The notes below the pieces were generated by a model. That model saw nothing but the letters and a program-made list of their open reading frames with translations. It made no database searches and was not told the origin of the DNA. Of a stretch of 64,000 nucleotides of DNA, positions 45,833 to 57,435 are shown piece after piece. The DNA lies in NCBI RefSeq assembly GCF_900116345.1, contig NZ_FPAH01000009.1:1-64000 (forward strand), written 5' to 3'. The stretch is from Succinivibrio dextrinosolvens. GTDB lineage: Bacteria > Pseudomonadota > Gammaproteobacteria > Enterobacterales > Succinivibrionaceae. The translations under genes and the position numbers were made by a program. Position 1 is the stretch's first letter. Each line of letters starts with the position of its first letter.

Positions 45833-45860
45833 CAGGATCTATATCCAACTGTAGATCCTG
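45833..45860 (+). terminator. Hairpin after galM
   Basis: CAGGATCTA (45833-45841) pairs perfectly with TAGATCCTG (45852-45860) around ten bases, then TAAAATG. It is the likely galM terminator, though the T run is short. Confidence 0.65.
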
Positions 45861-45890
45861 TAAAATGTATGCCTAAGACTGAGGTAAAAA

Positions 45891-46652
45891 ATGGTTTTAG
45901 ACATATATTTCTTTATTATTGTCTGTCCTCTCGTTTTTCTGGCTGGATTTATTGATGCAGTCGGAGGCGGTGGCGGATTTATATCTCTTCCTGCATATCT
46001 TTTATCTGGACTTCCTCCTCATCTGGCTTTGGGAACAAACAAGCTCTCAAGCACCATGGGTACCTTTCTTGCGACTTTACGATACGCAAAACTTGGTTAT
46101 ATCCGATATAAAGATGCTGCTGTTGCAGTTATTTTTGCTATTCTTGGATCATCCATCGGAGCCGAACTAGCTTTGTGGATCTCCGATATGGTTCTTAAGA
46201 TAACTATCATGGTTATTCTGCCTTTAACCGCTTTTTATCTTTTAAGATATCGAAAGTTTGGTGAGCCAGATCAGAGCAAATACAGCAGACTGTATGTAAT
46301 CTCAACCTGTGCTGCTATTGCTTTCTTTGTGGGTATTTACGATGGAATCTATGGTCCTGGTACAGGAACGTTTCTTTTGCTTGGCTTCTGTTCTTTTGCA
46401 AAGTATTCTGTGCAGAATGCCAACGGTTTGACGAAGGCTATTAATCTGACCACTAATATAGCGGCTTTATCTGTGTTTGTAAGCCACGGTTCCGTTATTT
46501 TATATATGGGATTTATTGCAGGCCTGTTTAATATTGCAGGAAATTATGTCGGCTGTTCGTTCTTTGTAAGAAAGGGAATGAAGGGAACAAAGCTGATAAT
46601 GCTATTTGTAATTATTCTATTTGAAGCCAGGCTCTGCTGGGATTTTCTCTAA
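45891..46652 (+). CDS. TSUP-family membrane permease (TauE/SafE-like)
   Basis: A 253-residue inner-membrane protein with about seven to eight hydrophobic helices and the TSUP signatures AVGGGGGFISLP near residue 24 and GIYDGIYGPGTGTFLLLGF in the second half. Family members move sulfite, sulfonates or other small anions. The substrate is not readable. It follows galM behind a hairpin and ends at a perfect palindrome shared with the leu operon. Confidence 0.88.
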   Translation: MVLDIYFFIIVCPLVFLAGFIDAVGGGGGFISLPAYLLSGLPPHLALGTNKLSSTMGTFLATLRYAKLGYIRYKDAAVAVIFAILGSSIGAELALWISDMVLKITIMVILPLTAFYLLRYRKFGEPDQSKYSRLYVISTCAAIAFFVGIYDGIYGPGTGTFLLLGFCSFAKYSVQNANGLTKAINLTTNIAALSVFVSHGSVILYMGFIAGLFNIAGNYVGCSFFVRKGMKGTKLIMLFVIILFEARLCWDFL

Positions 46653-46656
46653 TAGA

Positions 46657-46684
46657 AATTCAGCACCAGATGAGGTGCTGAATT
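46657..46684. terminator. Bidirectional hairpin between TSUP gene and leuD
   Basis: AATTCAGCACC (46657-46667) pairs perfectly over 11 bases with GGTGCTGAATT (46674-46684) around AGATGA. It lies between two convergent stops, so it probably ends both units, although T runs are short. Confidence 0.75.
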
Positions 46685-46694
46685 AAGAGTTGTT

Positions 46695-47309
46695 CTACTT
46701 GGTTCCGTGAGCCATCCATACTGGCATTCTTGACTCGTATTCGCTGATTTCCTTTTCATGCTGCAGGGTTAGAGAAATAGCATCCAAACCTTCCAACATA
46801 CAGTGTCTGCGGAAAGGATCTAGCTCAAATGAAAAGTGTAGCTCTCCACATGTAACTGTCATATCCTCAAGCGAGATGGTTATTTCTGTTCCTGGTTTCT
46901 TTTGAAGAACCTTAAATATCTCATCCACCTCCTGTGCTGTCAGTTTCAGTGGCAGAAGTCCATTTCCCAGAGAGTTGTTGTAGAAAATATCTGCAAATGA
47001 AGGAGCTATAACAGCTCTAAAACCATATCCCATCAGAGCCCATGGCGCATGTTCTCTTGAAGATCCATTTCCAAAGTTGTCTCTTGCAACCAGAATAGTT
47101 GCACCTTTAAATTCTGGCTTATTCAGATTAAATTCTGGATTAGGCTGTTTTTCCTCGTCATCAAGGTATCGCCAGTCGTGGAAAAGATGTGCTCCAAAGC
47201 CATTTCTGTCCACAGCTAGAAGAAATTGCTTAGGAATAATCTGGTCAGTATCAATATTTGCTGAGTCTAGTGGAACTGCAACGCCGGTATGAACTGTAAA
47301 TTTCTGCAT
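46695..47309 (-). CDS. leuD: 3-isopropylmalate dehydratase small subunit
   Basis: A 204-residue aconitase swivel-domain protein with [26 protein letters not shown] and [13 protein letters not shown]. With LeuC it isomerises 2- to 3-isopropylmalate in leucine synthesis. An AGGAGG site precedes the ATG, and the gene lies 9 bases after leuC. It is the last gene of leuABCD. Confidence 0.96.
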   Translation of the reverse strand: MQKFTVHTGVAVPLDSANIDTDQIIPKQFLLAVDRNGFGAHLFHDWRYLDDEEKQPNPEFNLNKPEFKGATILVARDNFGNGSSREHAPWALMGYGFRAVIAPSFADIFYNNSLGNGLLPLKLTAQEVDEIFKVLQKKPGTEITISLEDMTVTCGELHFSFELDPFRRHCMLEGLDAISLTLQHEKEISEYESRMPVWMAHGTK

Positions 47310-47318
47310 ATCTTCCTC

Positions 47319-48722
47319 CTAGATAAATTCTCTTACGTCAGCCAATGTACCTTTAATAGCACATGCCGCAGCGGTTGCAGGACTCATAAGATGGGTCTTA
47401 GAACCCTTACCCTGTCTACCTACGAAGTTTCGGTTTGAGGTAGAAGCTACACGAATTCCTGAAGGGGCTTTATCATCGTTCATGGCAAGACACATCGAAC
47501 ATCCTGGTTGTCTCCACTCAAATCCAGCCTCGATAAAGATTTTATCAAGCCCTTCTGCTTCTGCCTGACGTTTAACCCATCCAGATCCTGGAACAGCAAT
47601 AGCAAGCTGAATGTTTTTTGCAATCTTATGTCCTTTTAGGACTTTTGCTGCTTCTCTGAAATCCTCAAGTCTTCCATTTGTACATGAGCCTATAAAGACG
47701 TAGTCAACAGGAGTTCCTATGAGCTTATCTCCGCTTTTCAGTCCGATATAATCAAGGGCATCTTTACAGGATTTTGCTACAACCTGATCGGAGTAATCAG
47801 CAGGATAAGGTACAGTTGAAGTGATAGGGGATCCCTGACCAGGATTTGTTCCCCAGGTTACAAATGGTTCAAGCTCTGATGCCTCAATGGTTACCTCTTT
47901 GTCAAATACTGCATCATCATCTGATTTTAAAGTCTTCCAGTACTCAACCGCCTTATCAAATTCATCTCCTTTAGGAGAGAACATTCTTCCCTTAAGATAT
48001 TCAAAAGTTGTTTCATCTGGAGCAATCATGCCTGCTTTAGCTCCAAATTCAATGGCCATGTTGGAAAGTGTCATTCTTCCTTCCATGGATAAAGCTCTTA
48101 CAGCCTCACCGCAGAATTCAACTGCATATCCGGTTCCTCCTGCAGTGGTAAGTTTGGCAATGATGGCAAGTATCAGATCTTTTGCATATACGCCTTTTTT
48201 AAGAGTGCCCTTACAGTTAATCTTCATGGTTTTAAGACGTCCCTGTTTCAAGGTCTGGGTTGCCATGACATGCTCAACTTCTGAGGTTCCGATACCAAAG
48301 GCCAAAGCTCCGAATGCACCGTGAGTTGCTGTATGGGAATCTCCGCATACCAGTGTGGTACCTGGCAGGGTAAAGCCTGTCTGTGGTCCGATGATATGGA
48401 CAACACCCTGATTATCATCTCCAAAGCCAAAGAATTTTACACCGAACTTTTCTGTGTTTCTTATTAGGGCTCGGATCTGTTCCTGGGCCATTGGAGAACA
48501 TGCTTCGATGGACTGTTCTCGTGTGGAGATATCATGATCCATGGTTGCCAGATGTAAATCAGGTCTGTGAAGTTTTCTGCCAGAGTTTTCTATTCCTGAG
48601 AAGGCCTGAGGAGATGTAACTTCGTGAACAAGCTGTCTGTCAATATATAAGGTTGGTAACTCGCCTTTCTGTTCAAAGACAATATGGCTGTCATAAACCT
48701 TCTGATAAAGTGTCTTTCCCAT
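47319..48722 (-). CDS. leuC: 3-isopropylmalate dehydratase large subunit
   Basis: A 467-residue aconitase-family subunit. The 4Fe-4S cysteines lie in [13 protein letters not shown] and [11 protein letters not shown]. Other family motifs are [14 protein letters not shown] and VEHVMATQ. It pairs with LeuD for the second step of leucine synthesis. It follows leuB by 37 bases. The cluster makes it oxygen-sensitive. Confidence 0.97.
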   Translation of the reverse strand: MGKTLYQKVYDSHIVFEQKGELPTLYIDRQLVHEVTSPQAFSGIENSGRKLHRPDLHLATMDHDISTREQSIEACSPMAQEQIRALIRNTEKFGVKFFGFGDDNQGVVHIIGPQTGFTLPGTTLVCGDSHTATHGAFGALAFGIGTSEVEHVMATQTLKQGRLKTMKINCKGTLKKGVYAKDLILAIIAKLTTAGGTGYAVEFCGEAVRALSMEGRMTLSNMAIEFGAKAGMIAPDETTFEYLKGRMFSPKGDEFDKAVEYWKTLKSDDDAVFDKEVTIEASELEPFVTWGTNPGQGSPITSTVPYPADYSDQVVAKSCKDALDYIGLKSGDKLIGTPVDYVFIGSCTNGRLEDFREAAKVLKGHKIAKNIQLAIAVPGSGWVKRQAEAEGLDKIFIEAGFEWRQPGCSMCLAMNDDKAPSGIRVASTSNRNFVGRQGKGSKTHLMSPATAAACAIKGTLADVREFI

Positions 48723-48759
48723 TTTAAAAACCTATGTGTTCTAATTTCTTTATAAGAGC

Positions 48760-51424
<2,665 letters not shown>

Positions 51425-51440
51425 ATTACCGTTCCTTATT

Positions 51441-51464
51441 TTGCAAAACCGTATTGTTTTGTAA
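51441..51464. promoter_or_regulatory. leu operator-like palindrome, site 1
   Basis: TTGCAAAA, eight bases, then TTTTGTAA. It lies in the leuA leader just upstream of the ribosome site. It shares half-sites and spacing with three further sites upstream. Confidence 0.65.
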
Positions 51465-51498
51465 AAAAATAGATTAAACAATGTATCGTATTTTTGAC

Positions 51499-51526
51499 AT
51501 CATAACACTAGAGAGTTGCAATTCAA
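51499..51526 (-). promoter_or_regulatory. Candidate leuABCD promoter
   Basis: On the minus strand TTGAAT (51526-51521) is followed 16 bases later by TATGAT (51504-51499). The predicted transcript starts about 65-70 bases before leuA. Operator-like site 2 overlaps its -35 box. Confidence 0.5.
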
Positions 51527-51539
51527 AAATAAATTGCAA
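51516..51539. promoter_or_regulatory. leu operator-like palindrome, site 2
   Basis: TTGCAATT, eight bases, then AATTGCAA: a perfect inverted repeat. It overlaps the -35 box of the candidate leu promoter. Confidence 0.65.
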
Positions 51540-51632
51540 AATTATAAATAAATATATACTAACTACCTGAAAAATAGAATAAATAAAATACAATATAAAA
51601 TAAATATGTAATATTTTAGTGCAGTTTTATGA

Positions 51633-51656
51633 TTGCAAAATGCTATGATTTTGTAA
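51633..51656. promoter_or_regulatory. leu operator-like palindrome, site 3
   Basis: TTGCAAAA, eight bases, then TTTTGTAA, identical in both half-sites to site 1 and 192 bases from it. Confidence 0.65.
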
Positions 51657-51690
51657 AAAAAACAATGAAAAATTAAAATTGGATGGTCGT

Positions 51691-51714
51691 ATACAAAAGT
51701 TAATTGTTTTGTAA
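51691..51714. promoter_or_regulatory. leu operator-like palindrome, site 4
   Basis: ATACAAAA, eight bases, then TTTTGTAA. It lies 58 bases beyond site 3, towards deaD. Confidence 0.6.
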
Positions 51715-51792
51715 TTTTTAAAAATACTTGGGGAGTTTGGTTTGAAATATCAAAGAGTAAGCTAGTTTTGTATAATTAAATAAATAAAATAT

Positions 51793-51821
51793 TGCAATAT
51801 AGATCACATTTTAAGTATAAT
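51793..51821 (+). promoter_or_regulatory. Candidate deaD promoter
   Basis: TTGCAA (51793-51798), 17 bases, then TATAAT (51816-51821). It predicts a transcript start near 51828 and a leader of about 150 bases before deaD, typical of cold-shock helicase genes. Confidence 0.7.
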
Positions 51822-51860
51822 TGCACGATTAGTTTTGAGGCGTGTCTATTTTTCTTTTCT

Positions 51861-51882
51861 TGAGCCGCGGGTTTTTGGCTCA
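51861..51882 (+). other. Hairpin in deaD leader
   Basis: TGAGCC (51861-51866) pairs with GGCTCA (51877-51882) around a ten-base loop. It is followed by ATTTATG, not a T run, so it is a leader structure rather than a clear terminator. Confidence 0.5.
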
Positions 51883-51956
51883 TTTATGTGTGTCTGTATA
51901 GTATTTTCAGATTAATTAATCTATAGGTCATATAGATCATATCGTTAAGAAGGGAC

Positions 51957-51975
51957 GCTCCTCTTTTATCGGAGC
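51957..51975 (+). promoter_or_regulatory. Hairpin sequestering the deaD ribosome site
   Basis: GCTCC (51957-51961) pairs perfectly with GGAGC (51971-51975), which contains the Shine-Dalgarno GGAG five bases before the ATG. The nine-base loop separates them. Folded, it would hide the ribosome site of the RNA helicase gene. Confidence 0.6.
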
Positions 51976-51979
51976 AAAA

Positions 51980-53965
51980 ATGTCAGAGTTAATTGAAAAA
52001 AATGTCGCTACTACTGTTGGTGGCGAAGAGAGTTTATTGGTTTCACAGTCTGAAGAGGCAATCGTTACATTTGACGATTTAGGCTTAAGTAAAGAAGTTC
52101 TTCATGCTGTACACGACCTAGGATTTGAGTCTCCTACCCCAATTCAGGAAAGGTCAATCCCAGTTGTTCTATCTGGAAAAGATATGATTGGTCAGGCTCA
52201 GACCGGTACCGGAAAAACAGCAGCTTTCTCTCTGCCAATTCTTTCCAGAATTGACTGTAAGAGAAACTGTATTCAGGCTTTAATTCTTGAGCCTACCCGT
52301 GAGCTTGCTATTCAGTCAGCTGAAGCCTGTCAGAGTTTTTCAAAGTACATTAAGGATTTCAGAGTTGCACCTATTTACGGTGGTGCTTCCTATGAGAATC
52401 AGATCAGAACCTTAAGACACGGTGCTCAGGTTGTTGTTGCAACCCCTGGTCGTCTTATTGATCTGATCGAGAGAGGCAAGGTCGATCTGTCTAACCTTTC
52501 ATTTATGGTTATTGATGAAGCTGACGAAATGCTTAGAATGGGCTTTATCGATGATGTGGACTGGATTTTAAGCAATACTCCAGATTCAAGACAGACAGTG
52601 CTGTTTTCTGCAACCATGCCTCCTGTTATTGCAAAGATTGCAAAAAATCATTTAACCGATCCTGTTGATGTAAGAATTGAGTCAAAGACTACTACCGCAA
52701 CGACTGTTCATCAGAGATACTGGATTGCATCTGGCGCTCATAAGATTGATGCAATGACCCGTATTCTTGAGGTAGAGAATTACGATGCTGTAATCGTGTT
52801 CGTTAGAACCAAAACCGATGCCGAGGATGTTTCAAACAAGCTTATGGCTCGCGGTCTTGCATGTGCTGCACTGCATGGCGATATTCCTCAGCGTCAGCGT
52901 GAGAAGATTATTGACAGACTGAAGGCTGGTCATCTTGATATCATCATTGCAACTGACGTTGCTGCTCGTGGTCTGGATGTAGATAGAATTACCCACGTAT
53001 TTAACTACGATATTCCTTATGATGCAGAATCATATGTTCACCGTATCGGTAGAACCGGTCGTGCCGGCAGAACCGGTGAGGCTATTCTGTTCGTATCTCC
53101 TCGTGAGAGAAGAGCTCTTCGTTTAATTGAAAGAGTAACCGGTCAGAAGATTGAACCTATGCAGATGCCTTCTGTTGCAGATGTTAACAAGGCCCGTCTT
53201 GAGAACTTCAAGAATCAGGTAATGGAGACCATTGCCGAGGGAAATCTAGAGATGTACGAAGAGGTTATTTCAGAGCTGCTGTCAGATGATTCAATCGAAG
53301 TAGAAACTCTTTGTGCCGCACTTGCCAAGATGGTTCAGAAAGATGGAACTCTGCTTTTAGATGATTCCAAGCCAGAGCCTCGTATGAGAACCTTTGATGA
53401 TGATAATTATCAGGAAAGAGGTCAGAGAAGAGGTCTGCCTTCAGCTGAGGCTGCTCCTCTACGCGAATATCCTGAAATGGCAATGGTTCGCTTCAGAGTT
53501 GCTGTTGGTCGAAAGGATGGTGTAAAGCCAGGCCAGATCGTTGGAGCAATTGCTAATGAGGGTAACATCGAGTCTAAGTTTATCGGTGAAATCTCAATTT
53601 TTGATACCTTTACTACTGTTGATCTTCCAGACGGTATGCCAAAGGACACCATGCATATTCTTGCTCAGGCAAGAGTTTGCGGCAGACCATTAGATCTTCG
53701 TTTATATACAGCTGAACCACCACGTTCCCGTGGCGGCAGAGATAGAAATAGAAAGGGCGGTCGTTTTGGCGATGATAAGTTTGATCGTCAGGGACAGCAT
53801 TCTGGAAGAGATTTCAGAAAGTTTGAAGGGGGCTCAAGAGGCGGTCGTTCTGATAGAAGAGAACGCTTAGACTTTGGTTCTGATAAAGGCCGTTTAAAGC
53901 GTGGCGATAAAGGCTCTAAATCAGGATTCAGATCATCATTCTCAGGAAGAAGAGAGGGATTCTAA
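51980..53965 (+). CDS. deaD: DEAD-box ATP-dependent RNA helicase DeaD/CsdA
   Basis: A 661-residue helicase. The core has AQTGTGKTAAFSLP, PTRELAIQ, DEADEML, SATMP and HRIGRTGRAGRTG. A DbpA-type RNA-binding domain lies near residues 485-560, and the tail (about 575-661) is rich in Arg, Gly, Lys and Asp (RGG-like). It unwinds structured RNA in ribosome assembly and cold adaptation. The leader of about 150 bases contains two hairpins, one covering the ribosome site. A double terminator follows. Confidence 0.95.
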   Translation: MSELIEKNVATTVGGEESLLVSQSEEAIVTFDDLGLSKEVLHAVHDLGFESPTPIQERSIPVVLSGKDMIGQAQTGTGKTAAFSLPILSRIDCKRNCIQALILEPTRELAIQSAEACQSFSKYIKDFRVAPIYGGASYENQIRTLRHGAQVVVATPGRLIDLIERGKVDLSNLSFMVIDEADEMLRMGFIDDVDWILSNTPDSRQTVLFSATMPPVIAKIAKNHLTDPVDVRIESKTTTATTVHQRYWIASGAHKIDAMTRILEVENYDAVIVFVRTKTDAEDVSNKLMARGLACAALHGDIPQRQREKIIDRLKAGHLDIIIATDVAARGLDVDRITHVFNYDIPYDAESYVHRIGRTGRAGRTGEAILFVSPRERRALRLIERVTGQKIEPMQMPSVADVNKARLENFKNQVMETIAEGNLEMYEEVISELLSDDSIEVETLCAALAKMVQKDGTLLLDDSKPEPRMRTFDDDNYQERGQRRGLPSAEAAPLREYPEMAMVRFRVAVGRKDGVKPGQIVGAIANEGNIESKFIGEISIFDTFTTVDLPDGMPKDTMHILAQARVCGRPLDLRLYTAEPPRSRGGRDRNRKGGRFGDDKFDRQGQHSGRDFRKFEGGSRGGRSDRRERLDFGSDKGRLKRGDKGSKSGFRSSFSGRREGF

Positions 53966-53982
53966 CTCCAAGAATCAGCTAT

Positions 53983-54010
53983 AAAAAATCCCACATTAGT
54001 GGGATTTTTT
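53983..54010. terminator. Bidirectional terminator after deaD
   Basis: AAAAAATCCCAC (53983-53994) pairs perfectly over 12 bases with GTGGGATTTTTT (53999-54010) around ATTA. T runs on both strands serve deaD and the convergent methyltransferase gene. Confidence 0.9.
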
Positions 54011-54020
54011 ATGAACTTAA

Positions 54021-54040
54021 AAGGCCGTAAGGCCTTTTTT
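54021..54040. terminator. Second terminator before the methyltransferase stop
   Basis: AAGGCC (54021-54026) pairs with GGCCTT (54031-54036) around GTAA and is followed by Ts on the plus strand and, on the minus strand, TTTT. It directly abuts the stop codon of the minus-strand gene. Confidence 0.85.
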
Positions 54041-55504
54041 CTAACCGATTCTCTTTAGCTTTGCCATGTAGAATCCATCGAAACCTGATGAAGGCATGAT
54101 GTGTTTATCTTCCACAAGCTCAAATTTACCCTGATTGTTTTCAAGGAATTTTTCAATCTGCTTTTCATTCTCAGATGGCATAATGGAGCATGTAGAATAA
54201 ACCACAAAACCTCCAATCTTAGCCATTTTGCTATATCTTTCAAGAATATCCGCCTGAATATCACGAAGCTCTTTTAGGTGTTCGCGACCATCTCTCCATT
54301 TTGAATCAGGCATTCTTCTGATTACACCTGTTCCTGAACATGGAGCATCAATAAGCACCTTATCTGCAGATTCAACCATTCTCTTGATAACTTTTGTTGA
54401 ATCAATAAGTCTTGGTTCAATATTAAAAGCACCGGCTCTCTTGGCTCTCTTTTTGAGGTCTTCAAGTTTCCATGCTTCTGTATCCATGGCTATGATTACG
54501 CCTTTGCCTTCCATGGATGCTGCCAGCTGAAGGGTTTTACCGCCAGAGCCTGCGCACGCATCAATAACTCTCTCTCCGCTCTTTGCGTCCACAAACTGTC
54601 CAATAAGCTGAGAACCTGCATCCTGCTGCTCGAATAAACCATCCTTAAAAGCTTTTGTTCTAAATAGGGCAGAATTAGATGTTACTTCTAAAGCAAGAGG
54701 AACTCCTGCAACAGATTTGGTTACAACCCCTTCCTCTGTCAGCTTGTGTGCAAGTTCATCACGAGTTCCCTTGATAGTGTTGGCTCTGATGTAGCGATGA
54801 GATTCGCCTCCTAATGCTTTACGCTCCTCGTCCCATTTTGCCTTAAGTTCAGAATAGCCAAGTTCCTGTAACCATAGTGGGCATCCGTCATTGTATAGCG
54901 GATCGTCTTTTGCCTCGGCAATACGCTTTTTTAGACCTCGGCGATCAAATCCTTCTTCTCCCTCAAGTTCAGGAAGAGGCCAGTCCTTATAAGCACAGTA
55001 TGCAAAGGTTAATCTGCCAACATGGCGTTCAAAATCAGAAGGTCTCTTTAGGTTTGAAACAAAAGCAAATAAAGATAATCTTGAGAACATGAAGTTAATC
55101 TGTTTAATCAGGAAACCCTGCTCAACCGGATCAATCTTTACTTTGTTAAACCAGAATGCATATGCTCTATCCAGAGAGTTGTGCATTACCAGTACATCCT
55201 CAAGAATTGAAGTTACAAGTCTTAGCTGGAATTCAGAAAAACCTTTGCGTTTTACATGTTCTGTATGAGCCTGAGTATCTGCAAGTCTGCTTTCTTCTCT
55301 GAATCTTGTCTTGTCATTATTTCTTGGCTTGAAGGATGCTCTCTTGTTATCGCTGTTTCTTGCAAAATCCTTTTTTCCAGAGAATTTTTTGTCCTTTTTG
55401 AATTCGGTCTGATTATCCTTTTGATTATTTGAGTGTGCTACAGTTTTATTTTTGTTTTTATAGTTTGCAGAACCTTTTCTGCCTTCTTTCTTTTCAAATG
55501 TCAT
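54041..55504 (-). CDS. RsmB/NOP-family RNA cytosine-C5 methyltransferase
   Basis: A 487-residue SAM-dependent methyltransferase. The SAM motif is DACAGSGGKTLQLA, the catalytic Cys is in APCSGTGVIRRMPDSKWR, and the second conserved Cys is in YSTCSIMPSENE. It should methylate cytosines in rRNA or tRNA. The first 80 residues are rich in Lys, Asn and Arg and look disordered. This extension and the absence of a clear NusB-like domain separate it from E. coli RsmB; the exact target base is unknown. A GAGAGG site precedes the ATG. Confidence 0.85.
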   Translation of the reverse strand: MTFEKKEGRKGSANYKNKNKTVAHSNNQKDNQTEFKKDKKFSGKKDFARNSDNKRASFKPRNNDKTRFREESRLADTQAHTEHVKRKGFSEFQLRLVTSILEDVLVMHNSLDRAYAFWFNKVKIDPVEQGFLIKQINFMFSRLSLFAFVSNLKRPSDFERHVGRLTFAYCAYKDWPLPELEGEEGFDRRGLKKRIAEAKDDPLYNDGCPLWLQELGYSELKAKWDEERKALGGESHRYIRANTIKGTRDELAHKLTEEGVVTKSVAGVPLALEVTSNSALFRTKAFKDGLFEQQDAGSQLIGQFVDAKSGERVIDACAGSGGKTLQLAASMEGKGVIIAMDTEAWKLEDLKKRAKRAGAFNIEPRLIDSTKVIKRMVESADKVLIDAPCSGTGVIRRMPDSKWRDGREHLKELRDIQADILERYSKMAKIGGFVVYSTCSIMPSENEKQIEKFLENNQGKFELVEDKHIMPSSGFDGFYMAKLKRIG

Positions 55505-55520
55505 AATGACCTCTCAATTA

Positions 55521-56012
55521 TTATTTAGCACGCTTGTTTTTCTTTAGTCCGTAACCAGATTCTTTTAATGTAAATCCTTCTCTGTTTAACCATACGTCAA
55601 GTCCGTTTCTCACATTGCCTGCTACTATAGCGGCAGCTGCACTGGCACTTTTAAACTTGAGGTCTTTTGCAAAAACAAAACAGTTATTTACAGGATCTAA
55701 TTCCAGAGTTCCGTTAGAAAGCAAATCTTCTCTTATATTGCTTATATTCTGTGGTACTGATTCGACTGGCTGAAGAACAGCCTGAGAACCTTTTAATACC
55801 ACAAAATGTGGTTTGCTTCGTGTCCCTTCAGGGTATCCTTTGGCACTTATGTTTCTGATACTGAATGTATAAATTTCGTGAGCTCCCAAAGGTGCGGTGT
55901 TTTTTACAAGCTCACGCAGGGCAATCAGCTGGTTATATACGTTGATAGGCAAAATAGCATGTGTTTTTTTGCCCTGAAGATCTGTTATAAAACTTACTTC
56001 TTTTTCTGCCAT
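55521..56012 (-). CDS. DUF4357 domain protein
   Basis: A 163-residue protein with a DUF4357-like C-terminal domain: FVFAKDLKFKSASAAAAIVAGNVRNG and a WLNREGF ending. The N-terminal part has a short ILPINVYNQL motif seen near antitoxin or restriction-associated proteins. DUF4357 often accompanies nucleases, but this copy is alone and its role is unknown. The gene precedes the methyltransferase gene by 16 bases and probably shares its transcript. Confidence 0.7.
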   Translation of the reverse strand: MAEKEVSFITDLQGKKTHAILPINVYNQLIALRELVKNTAPLGAHEIYTFSIRNISAKGYPEGTRSKPHFVVLKGSQAVLQPVESVPQNISNIREDLLSNGTLELDPVNNCFVFAKDLKFKSASAAAAIVAGNVRNGLDVWLNREGFTLKESGYGLKKNKRAK

Positions 56013-56062
56013 AAATAGATGCTGATTATAATTACTTTATTTATGACAATTTTATCATAGAA

Positions 56063-56086
56063 AAGGGACTGCATAGGCAGTCCCTT
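56063..56086 (-). terminator. Terminator of alaA
   Basis: AAGGGACTGC (56063-56072) pairs perfectly with GCAGTCCCTT (56077-56086) around ATAG. On the minus strand TTTTCTAT follows. Confidence 0.88.
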
Positions 56087-56113
56087 CTGTTAATAATGTG
56101 ATTATTACGTAGC

Positions 56114-57325
56114 TTATTGACGGTAAGTCTTTAAGAAATGCTCAAGTCTGTCACAGGCATCGTTGATGATGTCAATTGAAGGCAGGAACACCATTCTGAA
56201 GTGGTTTGGCTCTGGCCAGTTGAAACCTGTTCCCTGAACAATCAGCATCTTTTCCTGACGTAGCAGATCCATAGCGAATTTCTGATCGTCCTTAATATTG
56301 AACTTCTTATCAAGCTTAGGGAACATGTATAATGCACCGTGAGGTTTTACAACTGAAATACCATCAATTGAGTTCAGTCTTTCATACATTGCAGCTCTTT
56401 GCTGATACAGACGTCCACCAGGAATAATCAGCTCGTTAATACTCTGGTATCCGCCTAGTGCTGTCTGAATTGCATGCTGCAGAGGAACATTGGCGCATAA
56501 TCTCATAGCCATCATGATCTTGATGCCATCCAAAAAGCCCTTGTTTCTCTTCTCTGGACCTGTAATCAGAATCCATCCCATTCTGAATCCACAGGCACGG
56601 TATACCTTTGAAAGACCATTGAACGTTACAATTGTAACGTCATCTGCAAGGGTGCAGATACTTCTGTGGGCAACATCATCATATAGGATCTTGTCGTAGA
56701 TTTCGTCTGCAAAAATAACCAGATCATTCTGTCTTGCAAACTCAACAATTTCCTGAAGAATTGGAGTAGGGTAAACTGCACCAGTCGGATTATTAGGGTT
56801 TATGAGAACGATACCTACTGTTCTTGAGCTTAATTTCTTTTTCATGTCCTCAAGATCTGGGTACCAGTTTGACTGTTCATCACACATGTAGTGAACTGCC
56901 TTTCCGCCAGCAAGATTGATAGCTGCAGTCCATAGAGGATAATCAGGTGCTGGAACTAAAACTTCATCACCATTGTTTAACAATGCGTTCATTGTCATGG
57001 TGATAAGCTCAGATGCGCCGTTTCCAATAAAAATATCATCAGCATCAACATTCTTTAAGCCTTTTTGCTGATAGTACTGGGCAATGGCCTTACGGGCAGA
57101 GAAAATTCCGTTTGATTCGCAGTAGCCCTGAGAGTTTGGAATATTTCTGATTACATCGCGGACTACTTCTTCTGGCGCCTCAAAACCAAATGGCGCGGTG
57201 TTACCGATGTTTAATTTAAGGATTCTCTGTCCTTCTTCTTCCATTCGTAAAGCTTCTTGATGGATTTTTCCTCGGATGTCATAACAAACATTATCAAGTT
57301 TGTGAGATTTTTGTAGTAATTTCAT
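56114..57325 (-). CDS. alaA: Alanine transaminase AlaA-type PLP aminotransferase
   Basis: A 403-residue class I aminotransferase very similar in layout to E. coli AlaA (YfbQ). It has LNIGNTAPFGFEAPEE, the NPNNPTGAVYP motif, ADEIYDKILYD and the PLP lysine in FNGLSKVYRACGFRMGW. It makes alanine from pyruvate with glutamate. It is a single-gene unit ending in a strong terminator. A 15-base palindrome (57418-57432) lies upstream and may be part of the dacB terminator or an operator. Confidence 0.92.
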   Translation of the reverse strand: MKLLQKSHKLDNVCYDIRGKIHQEALRMEEEGQRILKLNIGNTAPFGFEAPEEVVRDVIRNIPNSQGYCESNGIFSARKAIAQYYQQKGLKNVDADDIFIGNGASELITMTMNALLNNGDEVLVPAPDYPLWTAAINLAGGKAVHYMCDEQSNWYPDLEDMKKKLSSRTVGIVLINPNNPTGAVYPTPILQEIVEFARQNDLVIFADEIYDKILYDDVAHRSICTLADDVTIVTFNGLSKVYRACGFRMGWILITGPEKRNKGFLDGIKIMMAMRLCANVPLQHAIQTALGGYQSINELIIPGGRLYQQRAAMYERLNSIDGISVVKPHGALYMFPKLDKKFNIKDDQKFAMDLLRQEKMLIVQGTGFNWPEPNHFRMVFLPSIDIINDACDRLEHFLKTYRQ

Positions 57326-57435
57326 ATTAAGTTTTACACCGTAGTTATTATTGGTTTTGAGTAAACTTGATTTTACAACATTAAGCCTGATTAGTGAACA
57401 TGAAGCTCATAGGCTTACCAATTAAATTGGTCAGA

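Noticed and set aside
47887-48324. Plus-strand open frame of 145 codons
   Set aside because: It lies wholly within leuC on the opposite strand, whose conserved motifs are clear.
51425-51500. Possible leu leader peptide and attenuator
   Set aside because: Reading frames here have no run of leucine codons and no competing hairpins before leuA.
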